The position numbers were made by a program, and so were the translations under genes. Below the pieces are notes generated by a model. The model saw only the letters and a program-made list of their open reading frames with translations, made no database searches and was not told where the DNA came from. Positions 37,188 through 45,149 of a stretch of DNA of 45,260 nucleotides are shown piece after piece. The number at the start of each line of letters is the position of its first letter. Positions within the stretch are counted from its first letter, which is position 1. The stretch is from an uncultured Siphonobacter sp. GTDB lineage: Bacteria; Bacteroidota; Bacteroidia; Cytophagales; Spirosomataceae. The stretch lies in assembly GCA_913775095.1 (NCBI GenBank), contig CAJYIW010000011.1, forward strand, positions 1 through 45,260. The letters are read 5' to 3'.

Positions 37188-38108
37188 ATGAAAAAATCCT
37201 GGTTGATTTTCTTTGGCAGTATGCTTTTTCTAAACGTGCAGGCTCAACAGGTTATCCCTCTTTACGACTTTAGTCCCATCCCCAATCAGGGGGCCAAAGC
37301 ATCCGTGACGGATGAGATCGTGGAAGGGTCCGGTAAGGATTCGTTTCACCGAATTAAAAATGTAACGAAGCCTTCCATTACCGTCTATAAACCCGAAAAG
37401 CCCAACGGTACATCGGTAATCATTTGCCCCGGCGGGGGTTACCATATTCTGGCCATCGACCATGAAGGCGTTGACGTAGCGAAAATGTTCAATGAAGCGG
37501 GGGTTACGGCCTTTGTTCTGAAATACCGGCTTCCTTCTACGGAAAACCTGCTGGAAGTTAAGGAAATTGGACCGTTGATGGACGCCCAGCAGGCCATCCG
37601 GCTGGTGCGTTCAAGAGCGAAAGAATTTGGTGTCAAGCCAGACCGAATTGGTATCATGGGTTTCTCGGCGGGTGGACACGTGGCCTCTACGGCGGGAACA
37701 CATTTTGAAAAACCCGTGGGTAGCTGGAAAGGACGGCCTGACGTTTCGGTTCGTCCGGATTTTATGATTTTGTTATATCCCGTTATTACCATGGATCCGG
37801 CGTTTACCCACATGGGCTCCCACGACGCTCTGATTGGGAAGAAGCCTACGCCTGAGTTAGAAACGGAATACTCCAACGAGAAACAGATTACCGCTAAAAC
37901 GCCTCCGACCTTTCTGGTGCACGCGGCGGATGATAAGGCGGTTCCCGTCAATAACTCCATCAGTTTCTTTCAGGCTTTGCAGAAAAATGAGGTTCCTGCC
38001 GAGTTGCACGTCTACCCCAAAGGCGGTCATGGATTTGGCATGAATAATAAAACGACTCCCGATCAATGGACGGAGCGTTTAAAGAACTGGATGAGTACGC
38101 TTTTTTAA
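37188..38108 (+). CDS. Secreted alpha/beta-hydrolase (acetyl-esterase/xylanase-like)
   Basis: A 306-residue esterase with signal peptide MKKSWLIFFGSMLFLNVQA-Q. PGGGYHILA at 81-89 is the oxyanion region; nucleophile S160 in GFSAGGH; D249 in AADDK and H281 in GGHGFG complete the triad. Similar secreted esterases deacetylate plant polysaccharides. A longer ORF starts at 37074 inside the EamA gene, but the signal peptide fixes the ATG at 37188. It is convergent with the LacI regulator gene. Confidence 0.88.
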   Translation: MKKSWLIFFGSMLFLNVQAQQVIPLYDFSPIPNQGAKASVTDEIVEGSGKDSFHRIKNVTKPSITVYKPEKPNGTSVIICPGGGYHILAIDHEGVDVAKMFNEAGVTAFVLKYRLPSTENLLEVKEIGPLMDAQQAIRLVRSRAKEFGVKPDRIGIMGFSAGGHVASTAGTHFEKPVGSWKGRPDVSVRPDFMILLYPVITMDPAFTHMGSHDALIGKKPTPELETEYSNEKQITAKTPPTFLVHAADDKAVPVNNSISFFQALQKNEVPAELHVYPKGGHGFGMNNKTTPDQWTERLKNWMSTLF

Positions 38109-38120
38109 CAGCCCGATCAG

Positions 38121-38170
38121 TAAACAACAAAAAGCTCCGGCGTATCAACGCCGGAGCTTTTTGTTGTTTA
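38121..38170. terminator. Bidirectional terminator, overlaps the LacI gene end
   Basis: 23-bp perfect stem (38121-38143 with 38148-38170) with loop ATCA and A/T runs. It reaches 3 bp into the LacI-family gene. Confidence 0.88.
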
Positions 38171-39196
38171 ATCCCGCTGGGAAGACCGTCGCACGAGCAG
38201 ATCTGTCTGCAAAATCCGGGTCTGATAACGGATAGGTTTTCCCTTTTTCTCGATCAGATCAATCAATAATTCCGCTGCCTGTTGGCCCATCTCAAAACCG
38301 GGCTGGGCCACCGAGCTTAGGGGCGGGTCCAGTAAGGGAGCAATCGGAGGATCAGAAAAACCGATTAATGAAACCTGATCGGGCATTTTCATACCAACCT
38401 CGCGAATGGCTAAATGAGCCCCCAGAGCAATACTTGTACTAGCCGCCAGAATGCCATCGGGATGATCCGTCAGGTCAGAGAACAACTCTTTGGTTAACTG
38501 ATTGCCACTGGCCTGTCGGAAAGGTCCTTCCACCAGCCACTCGTTCCGAACGGGCAGATTATGTTTTTGTAAAGCGGCCTTAAATCCCGCCGTCCGTTGC
38601 TGAACGATGGGTAAATGCTGCGGTCCGGTTAAGCAGGCTAATTTTCGACAGCCCTGTTCAATCAAATGTTCTGTTCCCCGAAAAGCCCCGTCAAAATCAT
38701 CGACAATCACCTGGTGGGTTTGAAAATTTTCTACTTTCCGGTCAAAAAAAACGACGGGAATGCCCTGTTCCTGCAGGGTATGAAAGTGGTCCAGATTCCG
38801 AATCTGACTGGCGGTCGAAACGATCAGCCCATCTGCCCGGCGAACCAGAATGTTTCGCACATCGGTTACTTCCCGTTCGACTGAATCATGACTTTGATAG
38901 ATCATGATGTAATACCCCATCCGATACGCCACGTCCTCGATACCACTGATGACGGAGCTAAAAAATGAGTTCGCAATCTCAGGAACGATAATGCCGATGG
39001 TCTGGCTGCGACTCCGTTGTAAACTCAGAGCAATGGGGTTGGGCGTATAACTCAGCTCCCGGGCTAATTCCAGAACGCGTTGTTTCGTCTCAGCTCCAAT
39101 TTCACTACTGTCGCGTAAGGCACGGGAAACGGTTGACTTGGATAAGCCCAGCCTTCGGGCAATTTCTTTCAGCGTAATAATAGGTGTATTGGCCAT
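38168..39196 (-). CDS. LacI-family transcriptional regulator
   Basis: A 342-residue repressor. N-terminal HTH ITLKEIARRLGLSKSTVSRALRD at about 7-29 and hinge YTPNPIALSLQ; then a periplasmic-binding-protein-like sensor with IIVPEIANSFFSSVISGIE. Effector unknown, probably a sugar. Its start lies 284 bp from the divergent ECF sigma gene. A tandem GGGAACGGTT repeat in that gap is a candidate operator. It is also convergent with the secreted hydrolase gene. Confidence 0.92.
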   Translation of the reverse strand: MANTPIITLKEIARRLGLSKSTVSRALRDSSEIGAETKQRVLELARELSYTPNPIALSLQRSRSQTIGIIVPEIANSFFSSVISGIEDVAYRMGYYIMIYQSHDSVEREVTDVRNILVRRADGLIVSTASQIRNLDHFHTLQEQGIPVVFFDRKVENFQTHQVIVDDFDGAFRGTEHLIEQGCRKLACLTGPQHLPIVQQRTAGFKAALQKHNLPVRNEWLVEGPFRQASGNQLTKELFSDLTDHPDGILAASTSIALGAHLAIREVGMKMPDQVSLIGFSDPPIAPLLDPPLSSVAQPGFEMGQQAAELLIDLIEKKGKPIRYQTRILQTDLLVRRSSQRD

Positions 39197-39318
39197 AAGG
39201 GAAGGCAGCCTTTCTATAAATAATACAATTTGTTTCGTTCATAGAAAAGAGCTGCCATTAGAGGCTAAAAAGCAGAAATTGAATTTTACCGCAAAAAAAC
39301 TGAAGTAAAGATAGTTTC

Positions 39319-39341
39319 CGGGAACGGTTTCGGGAACGGTT
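39319..39341. promoter_or_regulatory. Tandem CGGGAACGGTT repeat, candidate LacI operator
   Basis: CGGGAACGGTT occurs at 39319-39329 and 39331-39341, a 12-bp direct repeat. It lies upstream of both the LacI gene and the ECF sigma gene. LacI proteins usually bind palindromes with central CG, so the AACGGTT half-sites are plausible but unproven. Confidence 0.4.
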
Positions 39342-39480
39342 GCGTAAAAATATTTTCATATTCCCTTGGTAGAGGCCTCTTCATGCCCCTAATATCATTC
39401 CATGATTTCGCCAGAATTTGCTTCGGTGAAAATCTGATTTCCAGGAATAATCGAATGTGATATCCACTAATCTCAGGTCT

Positions 39481-40092
39481 ATGAACAGCACGTCCCGCCG
39501 TCCTACTTTACGCTCAACGGTAGCAAAATCGAAGATTACTACTGCTCAACTGTTCGAACGCTTCATTCAAAATGCCGACGCTACCGCTTTTTCCGATCTG
39601 TACCATCGGTATCACAAGCGGTTATTAGTATACGCAACCAAGATTCTGAACTCAACCGAACTTGCCGAAGAAGTAGTATTGGACGTGTTTATGCACTTCT
39701 GGACCAACCGTTCCCGTTTGCAGATTCATACCTCGTTTGAGTCCTATCTATTCCGCTCGGTGCGTAACCTGGCTTTCGATTATTTAAAGCATTACCGTCA
39801 CGAATTACATTTACACGAAATCACGCCGGAAGTAGCCAACTCGCTGCCGCTGTCCGAAGATCGCCTGGCTGATCAGTACGATTACCAGATTGTCAGCAAT
39901 TTCATTGAAACGAATATCTCAGCATTACCCAAACGCTGCCGTCTGATTTTCCGCATGAGTCGCGAAGAAGGACTGATGTACCGGGAAATTGCCGAGAAAT
40001 TAAACCTCTCGATTAAAACCGTAGAAGCCCAAATGGGACGAGCCTTAAAGATGCTGCGTTCTGCCTACGAGCAACAGTTCCAGGCCGTATAA
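39481..40092 (+). CDS. ECF sigma factor, Bacteroidetes family, no adjacent anti-sigma gene
   Basis: A 203-residue ECF sigma factor with region 2 (TAFSDLYHRYHKRLLVYATKI, EEVVLDVFMHFW) and region 4 (LPKRCRLIFRMSREEGLMYREIAEKLNLSIKTVEAQM) as in the Bacteroidetes sigma-70 expansion family. These normally sit next to a FecR-type anti-sigma and a SusC/D pair; none is present here, and the following gene is a convergent DUF2279 gene. The ATG at 39481 is used in place of the GTG at 39457. A terminator follows. Confidence 0.88.
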   Translation: MNSTSRRPTLRSTVAKSKITTAQLFERFIQNADATAFSDLYHRYHKRLLVYATKILNSTELAEEVVLDVFMHFWTNRSRLQIHTSFESYLFRSVRNLAFDYLKHYRHELHLHEITPEVANSLPLSEDRLADQYDYQIVSNFIETNISALPKRCRLIFRMSREEGLMYREIAEKLNLSIKTVEAQMGRALKMLRSAYEQQFQAV

Positions 40093-40121
40093 AGAGTACC
40101 AACCCACTATAAGATTGCCCG

Positions 40122-40150
40122 AAGAGCCGTTGCCCCGCAACGGCTCTTTT
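40122..40150 (+). terminator. Terminator after the ECF sigma gene
   Basis: AAGAGCCGTTGC with GCAACGGCTCTT around CCC, then T-run. Confidence 0.85.
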
Positions 40151-40206
40151 GTTAGCTATGGATACGATCCATAATAAGCCCCGGTGATAACCCCCATTTA
40201 CACAAC

Positions 40207-40373
40207 CCCGGATTGTGATCCGGGACTATTGATGTGTAACCCCTCCGGAGTTATGGTTTCATTGCTACGAACTTTCGGGTTTGTAATCCTGAACTACGCT
40301 CTTTCGGATTTATAATCCGAAAGCCCTCTGCAGGGGATTTATAATCCATGAACTTCCCCGGATCAAATCCGGG
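40207..40373. repeat. Cluster of mini-hairpins
   Basis: Small perfect hairpins follow each other: CCCGGAT-TGTG-ATCCGGG (40207-40224), CTTTCGGATT-TAT-AATCCGAAAG (40301-40323), GGATT-TAT-AATCC (40335-40347) and CCCGGAT-CAA-ATCCGGG (40357-40373). Their shared core is GGATT-loop-AATCC, but flanks differ in matched pairs. Confidence 0.65.
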
Positions 40374-40377
40374 TCAT

Positions 40378-40422
40378 CCAGACCGGGTCCTTCCAGACCG
40401 GGTCCTTCCAGACCGGGTCCTT
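40378..40422. repeat. Three tandem 15-bp units
   Basis: CCAGACCGGGTCCTT repeated three times without variation. Each unit contains the small palindrome GACC-G-GGTC. The multiple of three does not indicate coding here. Confidence 0.7.
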
Positions 40423-40426
40423 CTAT

Positions 40427-40575
40427 CCGCCGTAGTTGGTGTCCTCACCAATCACTTCCTTACAACTGGCTGGTGAGACACCAGCCAGGGCAGAATAAAT
40501 ATGAACCCCTATTATTACCCCGGGTCATCACCCGGGGCTACACAGATTGAACCCCGCCGGGGTTCTTACGTTCAG
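40427..40575. repeat. Composite hairpin element, copy 1
   Basis: Four hairpins in a fixed order: TTGGTG/CACCAA (40436-40451), GGCTGGTG/CACCAGCC (40468-40486), CCCCGGGT/ACCCGGGG (40518-40537), GAACCCC/GGGGTTC (40549-40565). The second copy lies exactly 153 bp later. Confidence 0.75.
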
Positions 40576-40579
40576 TTCC

Positions 40580-40728
40580 CCGCCGTAGTTGGTGTCCCCA
40601 CCAACCACTTCCTTACAACTGGCTGGTGAGACACCAGCCAGGGCAGAATAAATATGAACCCCTATTATTACCCCGGGTTATAACCCGGGGCTACACAGAT
40701 TGAACCCCGCTGGGGTTCTTACGTTCAT
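40580..40728. repeat. Composite hairpin element, copy 2
   Basis: Same order of four hairpins as copy 1, for example GTTGGTG/CACCAAC (40588-40605) and the perfect 20-bp palindrome CCCCGGGTTATAACCCGGGG (40671-40690). Differences from copy 1 fall in loops or turn a wobble into a Watson-Crick pair. After it comes CCTACCTTTATAGG and a short heptad stretch. Confidence 0.75.
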
Positions 40729-40806
40729 TGTCAAAAGTCTCTCCTACCTTTATAGGTTTTACCTTTTCAACTGAAAACTCAAAACCGCAGCGGCGGCCGC
40801 CCAAAA

Positions 40807-41691
40807 CTAAAAATAAACCGGATGCACCTTTACTTTAAATTTGGGAGGGACTTTGGAAACCCGAAACTCCACCGCTGGAGCCGGAATTTTGAAGCAGTTA
40901 GCGATGAAAAGCAAACTTCGAAGCAGGTTGGAATGCGTAGGAATGCGGGTTAAATCCAGGTCCGGAGAAATGAAAAACTGTCGAACCGGACGGCGACCCA
41001 GAGCCACACTTTTTTCATAATCAGCCGAAATCATGTTGTCAATGCCGTACCCGACGGCGATGTTCATCAGCTTAGGCCAGCGAATCTGACGATCTTCCAG
41101 TCTTTGAAAAGAAGAAGGGTTGACCGACAGCCAGTAGGTTTGTCCGTTGTAATCTTTTAGCCATCTTTCATTCCAGCTCCGGCCTAATAATTCCGGACGT
41201 TCGCGGGCAAGCCGGGTGGAATGAACGCTCCATTTGGGCGTAACCCGCACCTCCCCCCAGCTCAGCTGCTGAGCAACCAGAATGGCTGGTCCGGTTAAAT
41301 TCGCCGCAATATCGCCCAGCGAAAAACCATAATCCGGCGAAAACCCATCCAGAATTTCAATGGGTAGCATGAAGGAAATGCCGCTGGTAGCTCCCGAAAT
41401 AGCGGCCTGTCTGTTATTCATCCCCGCCCACTGATAGGACGACATCCCAATCCGGGCAATCTGGTACGCGGTATAGGCGTGCCCTGCCTTATCAATCTGC
41501 AACCACTCGTGATTGTCGTTGAAGGTATGAAAGTTCTTCAGCGGTTTCTTGTACCAGGCTTTGCTTAATCCGTAAATCGTTCCGGCAAAACCTACTCCCT
41601 GTCCGATTAATAACCCATTGAGTCGATTCTGCCGAATTTGGGCGAAAACCGACTGGGTGACGCATAAAAGAAGCAGGAAAAATATACGCAT
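40807..41691 (-). CDS. DUF2279-family membrane-associated protein
   Basis: A 294-residue protein with signal peptide MRIFFLLLLCVTQSVFA-Q. The central block FHTFNDNHEWLQIDKAGHAYTAYQIARIG and LDGFSPDYGFSLGDIAANLTG is the DUF2279 signature (YfiM-like). The role is unknown; the domain is found in predicted periplasmic or outer-membrane proteins. The ATG at 41691 fits the signal peptide; an ORF from 41712 adds seven residues. Confidence 0.82.
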   Translation of the reverse strand: MRIFFLLLLCVTQSVFAQIRQNRLNGLLIGQGVGFAGTIYGLSKAWYKKPLKNFHTFNDNHEWLQIDKAGHAYTAYQIARIGMSSYQWAGMNNRQAAISGATSGISFMLPIEILDGFSPDYGFSLGDIAANLTGPAILVAQQLSWGEVRVTPKWSVHSTRLARERPELLGRSWNERWLKDYNGQTYWLSVNPSSFQRLEDRQIRWPKLMNIAVGYGIDNMISADYEKSVALGRRPVRQFFISPDLDLTRIPTHSNLLRSLLFIANCFKIPAPAVEFRVSKVPPKFKVKVHPVYF

Positions 41692-41819
41692 AGAATGAAT
41701 TCTGAGCTGCAAATAAAATACATCCCCGTGAAGTGCCCTGCGTATTATTCAGAATTGGTCCATTCTTGGCCGTTCAGTACGAAGAAATGAATAAGTGCTT
41801 TGCGTGGAAGTTTTAACCT

Positions 41820-41852
41820 AAAAAACTCCAAACACTCAACTCAAAACTCACG
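41820..41852. repeat. Short heptad-type stretch
   Basis: Degenerate AACTCCA/AACACTC/AACTCAA/AACTCAC units of 7 bp, related to the arrays at 27733, 43915 and 45150. It lies between DUF2279 and VWA genes. Confidence 0.45.
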
Positions 41853-41853
41853 C

Positions 41854-43911
41854 TCAATAACTACCCAGGTATTTGCGAACGCCCCATTCCAGAGCCAGAA
41901 GTGTAATAAGAATGAAGAAAATCCAGCGTAAGTTAATAGGCTCCCGAAGGTCTTCCGTGCTGGTAAGCTTATCCGGCAAGTCCCGGCTTAGGAGGGCTTT
42001 TTCGAGATTATCCAGTTGACTGGCCGTAAAAAACTGACCACCCGTCTGCTGGCTTAACTGACGTAATCCATTATAATCTGCGGTTGTGTTGGCGAGTTCC
42101 AGTTGCTCGTCGCGAATGATGAATTCGCCCGAAGCCGTCTCATCCTTGCCTACTACTTTTGCCGTCGCCGTGTACCGGTACACGCCAACGGGTAAATTAC
42201 TGATCTCGAAGCGACTGGCTGCGGATACATACGTATACTTGCGGACCTGCCCCTTTTCATTCGTTACGTTTAAGGCTACTTCGGGTCCGTAAATTCGTTC
42301 GTAGAGATCATTGTAAATTTCGGTTTCAAAAGCCACCCGGTCTTCAATCTGGAATTGACTTTGCGTAGGATAAACCCGTAGTTTTCGCTTGTCATCCTTC
42401 GCTGATAAAAACTGGATAATCTTTGTAAAAAGATCATCAACGGCTTCCTGTTTTTCGGTCAACCGATATTCTTCCAGACGCCATTCCCACAGCCCCTCTC
42501 CCAGTAATACTGCACCACGTTTCGCACCGGTGTTGAGCACCAGTAAGGGTTTGGTCGTTTCGATGTTATTTTTCTTCTGATACAGTACGACCTCAGAGTT
42601 AGCCAGGGGCTTTACTTCTCCGAAAGGCACCGTCATGGGCGGCAGGCGACGCAGTACTTCCATCGTTTCAGGATTCAGATTCAATCGGGTAAAGCTGCGA
42701 TTGTAAAATCCGGTCACCTTATCTATCTGACCGGGCTGCGACTGAATCTGGGCAATCTGCTGGGCATTATTCAGTTGAGTCGTACCCGTTTGACTGGCCA
42801 CAATCCAGAAGGCGGGAACGCCGGTGTCCAGTAATCTTTTTATATAAGCTCCCGCCGAATTAAAGGCATCCGGCTGCTGATGAAGGATGAGTAAATCGTA
42901 CTTTTTCTCAGAAGGCTGGGCCGGCGAGTTGGGGTTAATAATCTGAAAATCAAACTCAAAATTGTCGTTTTTCTCAACGATGCTTCGAATGGCTTTTATG
43001 TCCGGATGGGGAGCGGAAGCAACTAGTAATATCTTCTGCCGACCATCAATAACCTCAATGTAGAGGTCTTTCCGATTATTTTGCGTACTGAATTCTCCGG
43101 GCAATGGCAACACTTCCACCGTCAGGTGCTGAACGCCTTTCACCGAAGCCTGCGTCGTGAAATTAACCGTTGCCAGGGCATTTTCTTTGTCAAAACGAAC
43201 GCTTTGCTGACTTAAGGTCTGCCCTCCCTTGCGAAGCACTACGGTAGCGGCTTTTCCGGCGTATCCGTCGGCCACAATATCAGCCTGTAGCGGAAACTGA
43301 TTCCCGAGATAGGCAATCTGATTGGCCGAAAGAGATTTGAGATTAACGTCCCGTTTGGGAGTCGTATCACCAACGGCCAGGGCATGAATGGGAAAGGAAT
43401 AAGAACTAAACGTCGGCGAAGCTCCCCGGTTCACGATGCCATCCGAAAGCAGGATTACATCGGTCACGTTTCGGCCTTCGAAGTTAGTTTTGACGTTGCC
43501 TAAAAGGCTGGAAAGATCCGTTGACTTCTGAGCGAACCGCACGGAATCCAGCGTTGATACGGGCGATTCCCGGAACGTTTGCAGAGCTACGGCGTACCCT
43601 TTATTCTCTAATGATTCACTCAGCTTTTTCAGTCCTGTAATCAGCTTTTCGCCCTGCTTCCCCACCGAAGCAGAGTTATCCAGAGCCAGCACCACCGTTT
43701 TCTTTTCGATACTGACCTCCGTCTGTCTAAGTACCAGATCAAGCAGCAGGAAGCACAGCGTAGAGACTACGACAAACCGAAGTCCGGCCAGAGCCAGATT
43801 CGCTGCTTTACTCCAGGTCGATTGAGGCTGATAGAGAAGAAAGGCGTAGATTCCGCCTACCAGCAGGCACAGCAAAATCCACCACGGCGACGACTGAAAA
43901 ACAAAGTTCAA
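41854..43911 (-). CDS. VWA-domain membrane protein
   Basis: A 685-residue protein with two N-terminal membrane helices (about 10-28 and 35-60), a VWA domain with MIDAS motif D78-N-S80-A-S82 (LDNSASVG), an LLSDGI strand, and a C-terminal helix at about 662-680. The middle (about 285-380: KILLVASAPHPDIKAIRS) looks like a glutamine-amidotransferase-type fold, as in related Bacteroidota proteins. Function unknown; related proteins lie near BatA/B-like genes. Isolated here, minus strand. Confidence 0.8.
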   Translation of the reverse strand: MNFVFQSSPWWILLCLLVGGIYAFLLYQPQSTWSKAANLALAGLRFVVVSTLCFLLLDLVLRQTEVSIEKKTVVLALDNSASVGKQGEKLITGLKKLSESLENKGYAVALQTFRESPVSTLDSVRFAQKSTDLSSLLGNVKTNFEGRNVTDVILLSDGIVNRGASPTFSSYSFPIHALAVGDTTPKRDVNLKSLSANQIAYLGNQFPLQADIVADGYAGKAATVVLRKGGQTLSQQSVRFDKENALATVNFTTQASVKGVQHLTVEVLPLPGEFSTQNNRKDLYIEVIDGRQKILLVASAPHPDIKAIRSIVEKNDNFEFDFQIINPNSPAQPSEKKYDLLILHQQPDAFNSAGAYIKRLLDTGVPAFWIVASQTGTTQLNNAQQIAQIQSQPGQIDKVTGFYNRSFTRLNLNPETMEVLRRLPPMTVPFGEVKPLANSEVVLYQKKNNIETTKPLLVLNTGAKRGAVLLGEGLWEWRLEEYRLTEKQEAVDDLFTKIIQFLSAKDDKRKLRVYPTQSQFQIEDRVAFETEIYNDLYERIYGPEVALNVTNEKGQVRKYTYVSAASRFEISNLPVGVYRYTATAKVVGKDETASGEFIIRDEQLELANTTADYNGLRQLSQQTGGQFFTASQLDNLEKALLSRDLPDKLTSTEDLREPINLRWIFFILITLLALEWGVRKYLGSY

Positions 43912-43914
43912 ATG

Positions 43915-44030
43915 GGTTAGAGTTTCGGGTTCAGTGTTTTGAGTCTGGAGTTTTGAGTTGAAGAACCTTAAAGATTGGCACTGCCACTTCAGGTATTAAC
44001 TCAAAACCCTAAACCCAAAACTCCAAACGC
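43915..44030. repeat. Heptad-type inverted repeat
   Basis: Left arm GGGTTAGAGTTTCGGG... and right arm ...CCCTAAACCCAAAACTCC are built of 7-bp units of the GAGTTTT/CTCAAAA type, with a 40-bp centre. It lies between the VWA gene and fabG; both are read leftward. Confidence 0.65.
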
Positions 44031-44033
44031 TGC

Positions 44034-44780
44034 CTAGGTCAATAAACCACCGTTAACGTGGATGGTTTGACCCGTAATATATTTTGACATATCAGAACCC
44101 AGGAAGACGCAGGCGTCAGCCACTTCTTCGGGCTCACCACCGCGTTTCATGGGGATTGAGTTCATCCATTCTTCTACGGCCTTCTCGTTTACTTCACCGG
44201 TCATTTCGGTAACGATGAAACCGGGAGCGATGGCATTGGAACGAACGTTACGGCTGGCTAACTCCAGGGCAACGGATTTCGTGAAGCCAATGATGCCCGC
44301 TTTGGAAGCGGCATAGTTAGCCTGACCGGCATTTCCACGAACGCCCACAATAGACGTCAGGTTAATGATGGAACCACTTCTGGCTTTCATCATCGTGCGG
44401 GTTGCCGCTTTTGTCAGGTTGAATACTGATTTCAGGTTCACCCGGATTACTTCATCCCATGCCTCTTCCGTCATTCGCATCAACAGACCGTCTTTCGTAA
44501 TACCAGCATTGTTCACCAGTACATCCAGCGTACCAAAGTCAGCCACAACCTGCGTAACCAGCTCTTCAGCAGCCTTAAAATCGGACGCATCCGAACGGTA
44601 TCCTTTGGCTTTAACGCCCAGAGCGGCTAATTCTGCTTCAAGAGCCTGACCTTTTTCTACACTCGACAGATAAGTAAAGGCTACGGAAGCACCTTCCTGA
44701 GCGAAACGTGTGGCAATGGCCCGGCCGATTCCCCGGGAAGCTCCCGTAATCAGAGCAACTTTTCCTTCTAATAAAGGCAT
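44034..44780 (-). CDS. fabG: 3-oxoacyl-[acyl-carrier-protein] reductase
   Basis: A 248-residue SDR enzyme. Cofactor motif TGASRGIG at 12-19, NAG at 91-93 and N115, catalytic S143, Y156 and K160 (YAASK). Its length, MTEEAWDEVIRVNLKS and the PGFIVTEMT end match FabG. It reduces beta-ketoacyl-ACP with NADPH in fatty acid synthesis. The ATG at 44780 is favoured over an in-frame start 11 codons upstream because MPLLEGKVALITG aligns. Confidence 0.93.
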   Translation of the reverse strand: MPLLEGKVALITGASRGIGRAIATRFAQEGASVAFTYLSSVEKGQALEAELAALGVKAKGYRSDASDFKAAEELVTQVVADFGTLDVLVNNAGITKDGLLMRMTEEAWDEVIRVNLKSVFNLTKAATRTMMKARSGSIINLTSIVGVRGNAGQANYAASKAGIIGFTKSVALELASRNVRSNAIAPGFIVTEMTGEVNEKAVEEWMNSIPMKRGGEPEEVADACVFLGSDMSKYITGQTIHVNGGLLT

Positions 44781-44810
44781 AACTAATAAAAGTGTTTGAA
44801 GTACAAGTAA

Positions 44811-44818
44811 CAAAATTA
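44811..44818 (-). promoter_or_regulatory. -7 box of fabG
   Basis: On the minus strand TAATTTTG is a perfect TAnnTTTG match, 31 bp before the ATG. No -33 TTTG is seen. Confidence 0.4.
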
Positions 44819-44939
44819 ACCGCAGAAAATCAGAATCCCGTTTGGAGTTAATAGTTTTCTGTTTCGAGTTTAGAAGTTACGCTTCTTCCAGAAAAGAAAA
44901 TATTCTGACCAAACGTTGACTTTTCGCTTCATTGTGAAG

Positions 44940-45148
44940 CAACCCCGGATCCCCATCCGGGTTGCACCTGCCGTGGTTGGTATTCTTACCAAACCCTTTT
45001 TACAACTGCTGGTGAGACATCAGCCGCGGCATGGTAATCTTTCTATCAACAACCCCGGATTCACATCCGGGGCTATTCAGATTCAACCCCGCTAGGGTTC
45101 TTACGTTCAGTTCCAAAGGGATCCCCTACCTTTACGGGTTTTACTTTC
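44940..45148. repeat. Composite hairpin element, diverged copy 3
   Basis: CCGTGGTTGG at 44971, GCTGGTG/CATCAGC (45008-45024), CCCCGGAT/ATCCGGGG (45053-45072) and the AACCCCGCTAGGGTT hairpin (about 45085-45099) match copies 1 and 2 in order. TTCTTACGTTCAGTT and CCTACCTTTACGGGTTTTAC follow as in the others. Before it lies a related hairpin (44940-44964) with one bulged C. Confidence 0.7.
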
Positions 45149-45149
45149 C

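Larger units (their letters stand above)
40151..40806. other. Repeat-rich gene-free region
   Basis: About 650 bp without a gene between the convergent ECF sigma and DUF2279 genes. It consists almost wholly of hairpins, listed separately. Confidence 0.7.

Noticed and set aside
40427-40728. CRISPR array from the direct repeats
   Set aside because: The unit is about 150 bp with no short repeat plus variable spacer pattern, and no cas gene is nearby.
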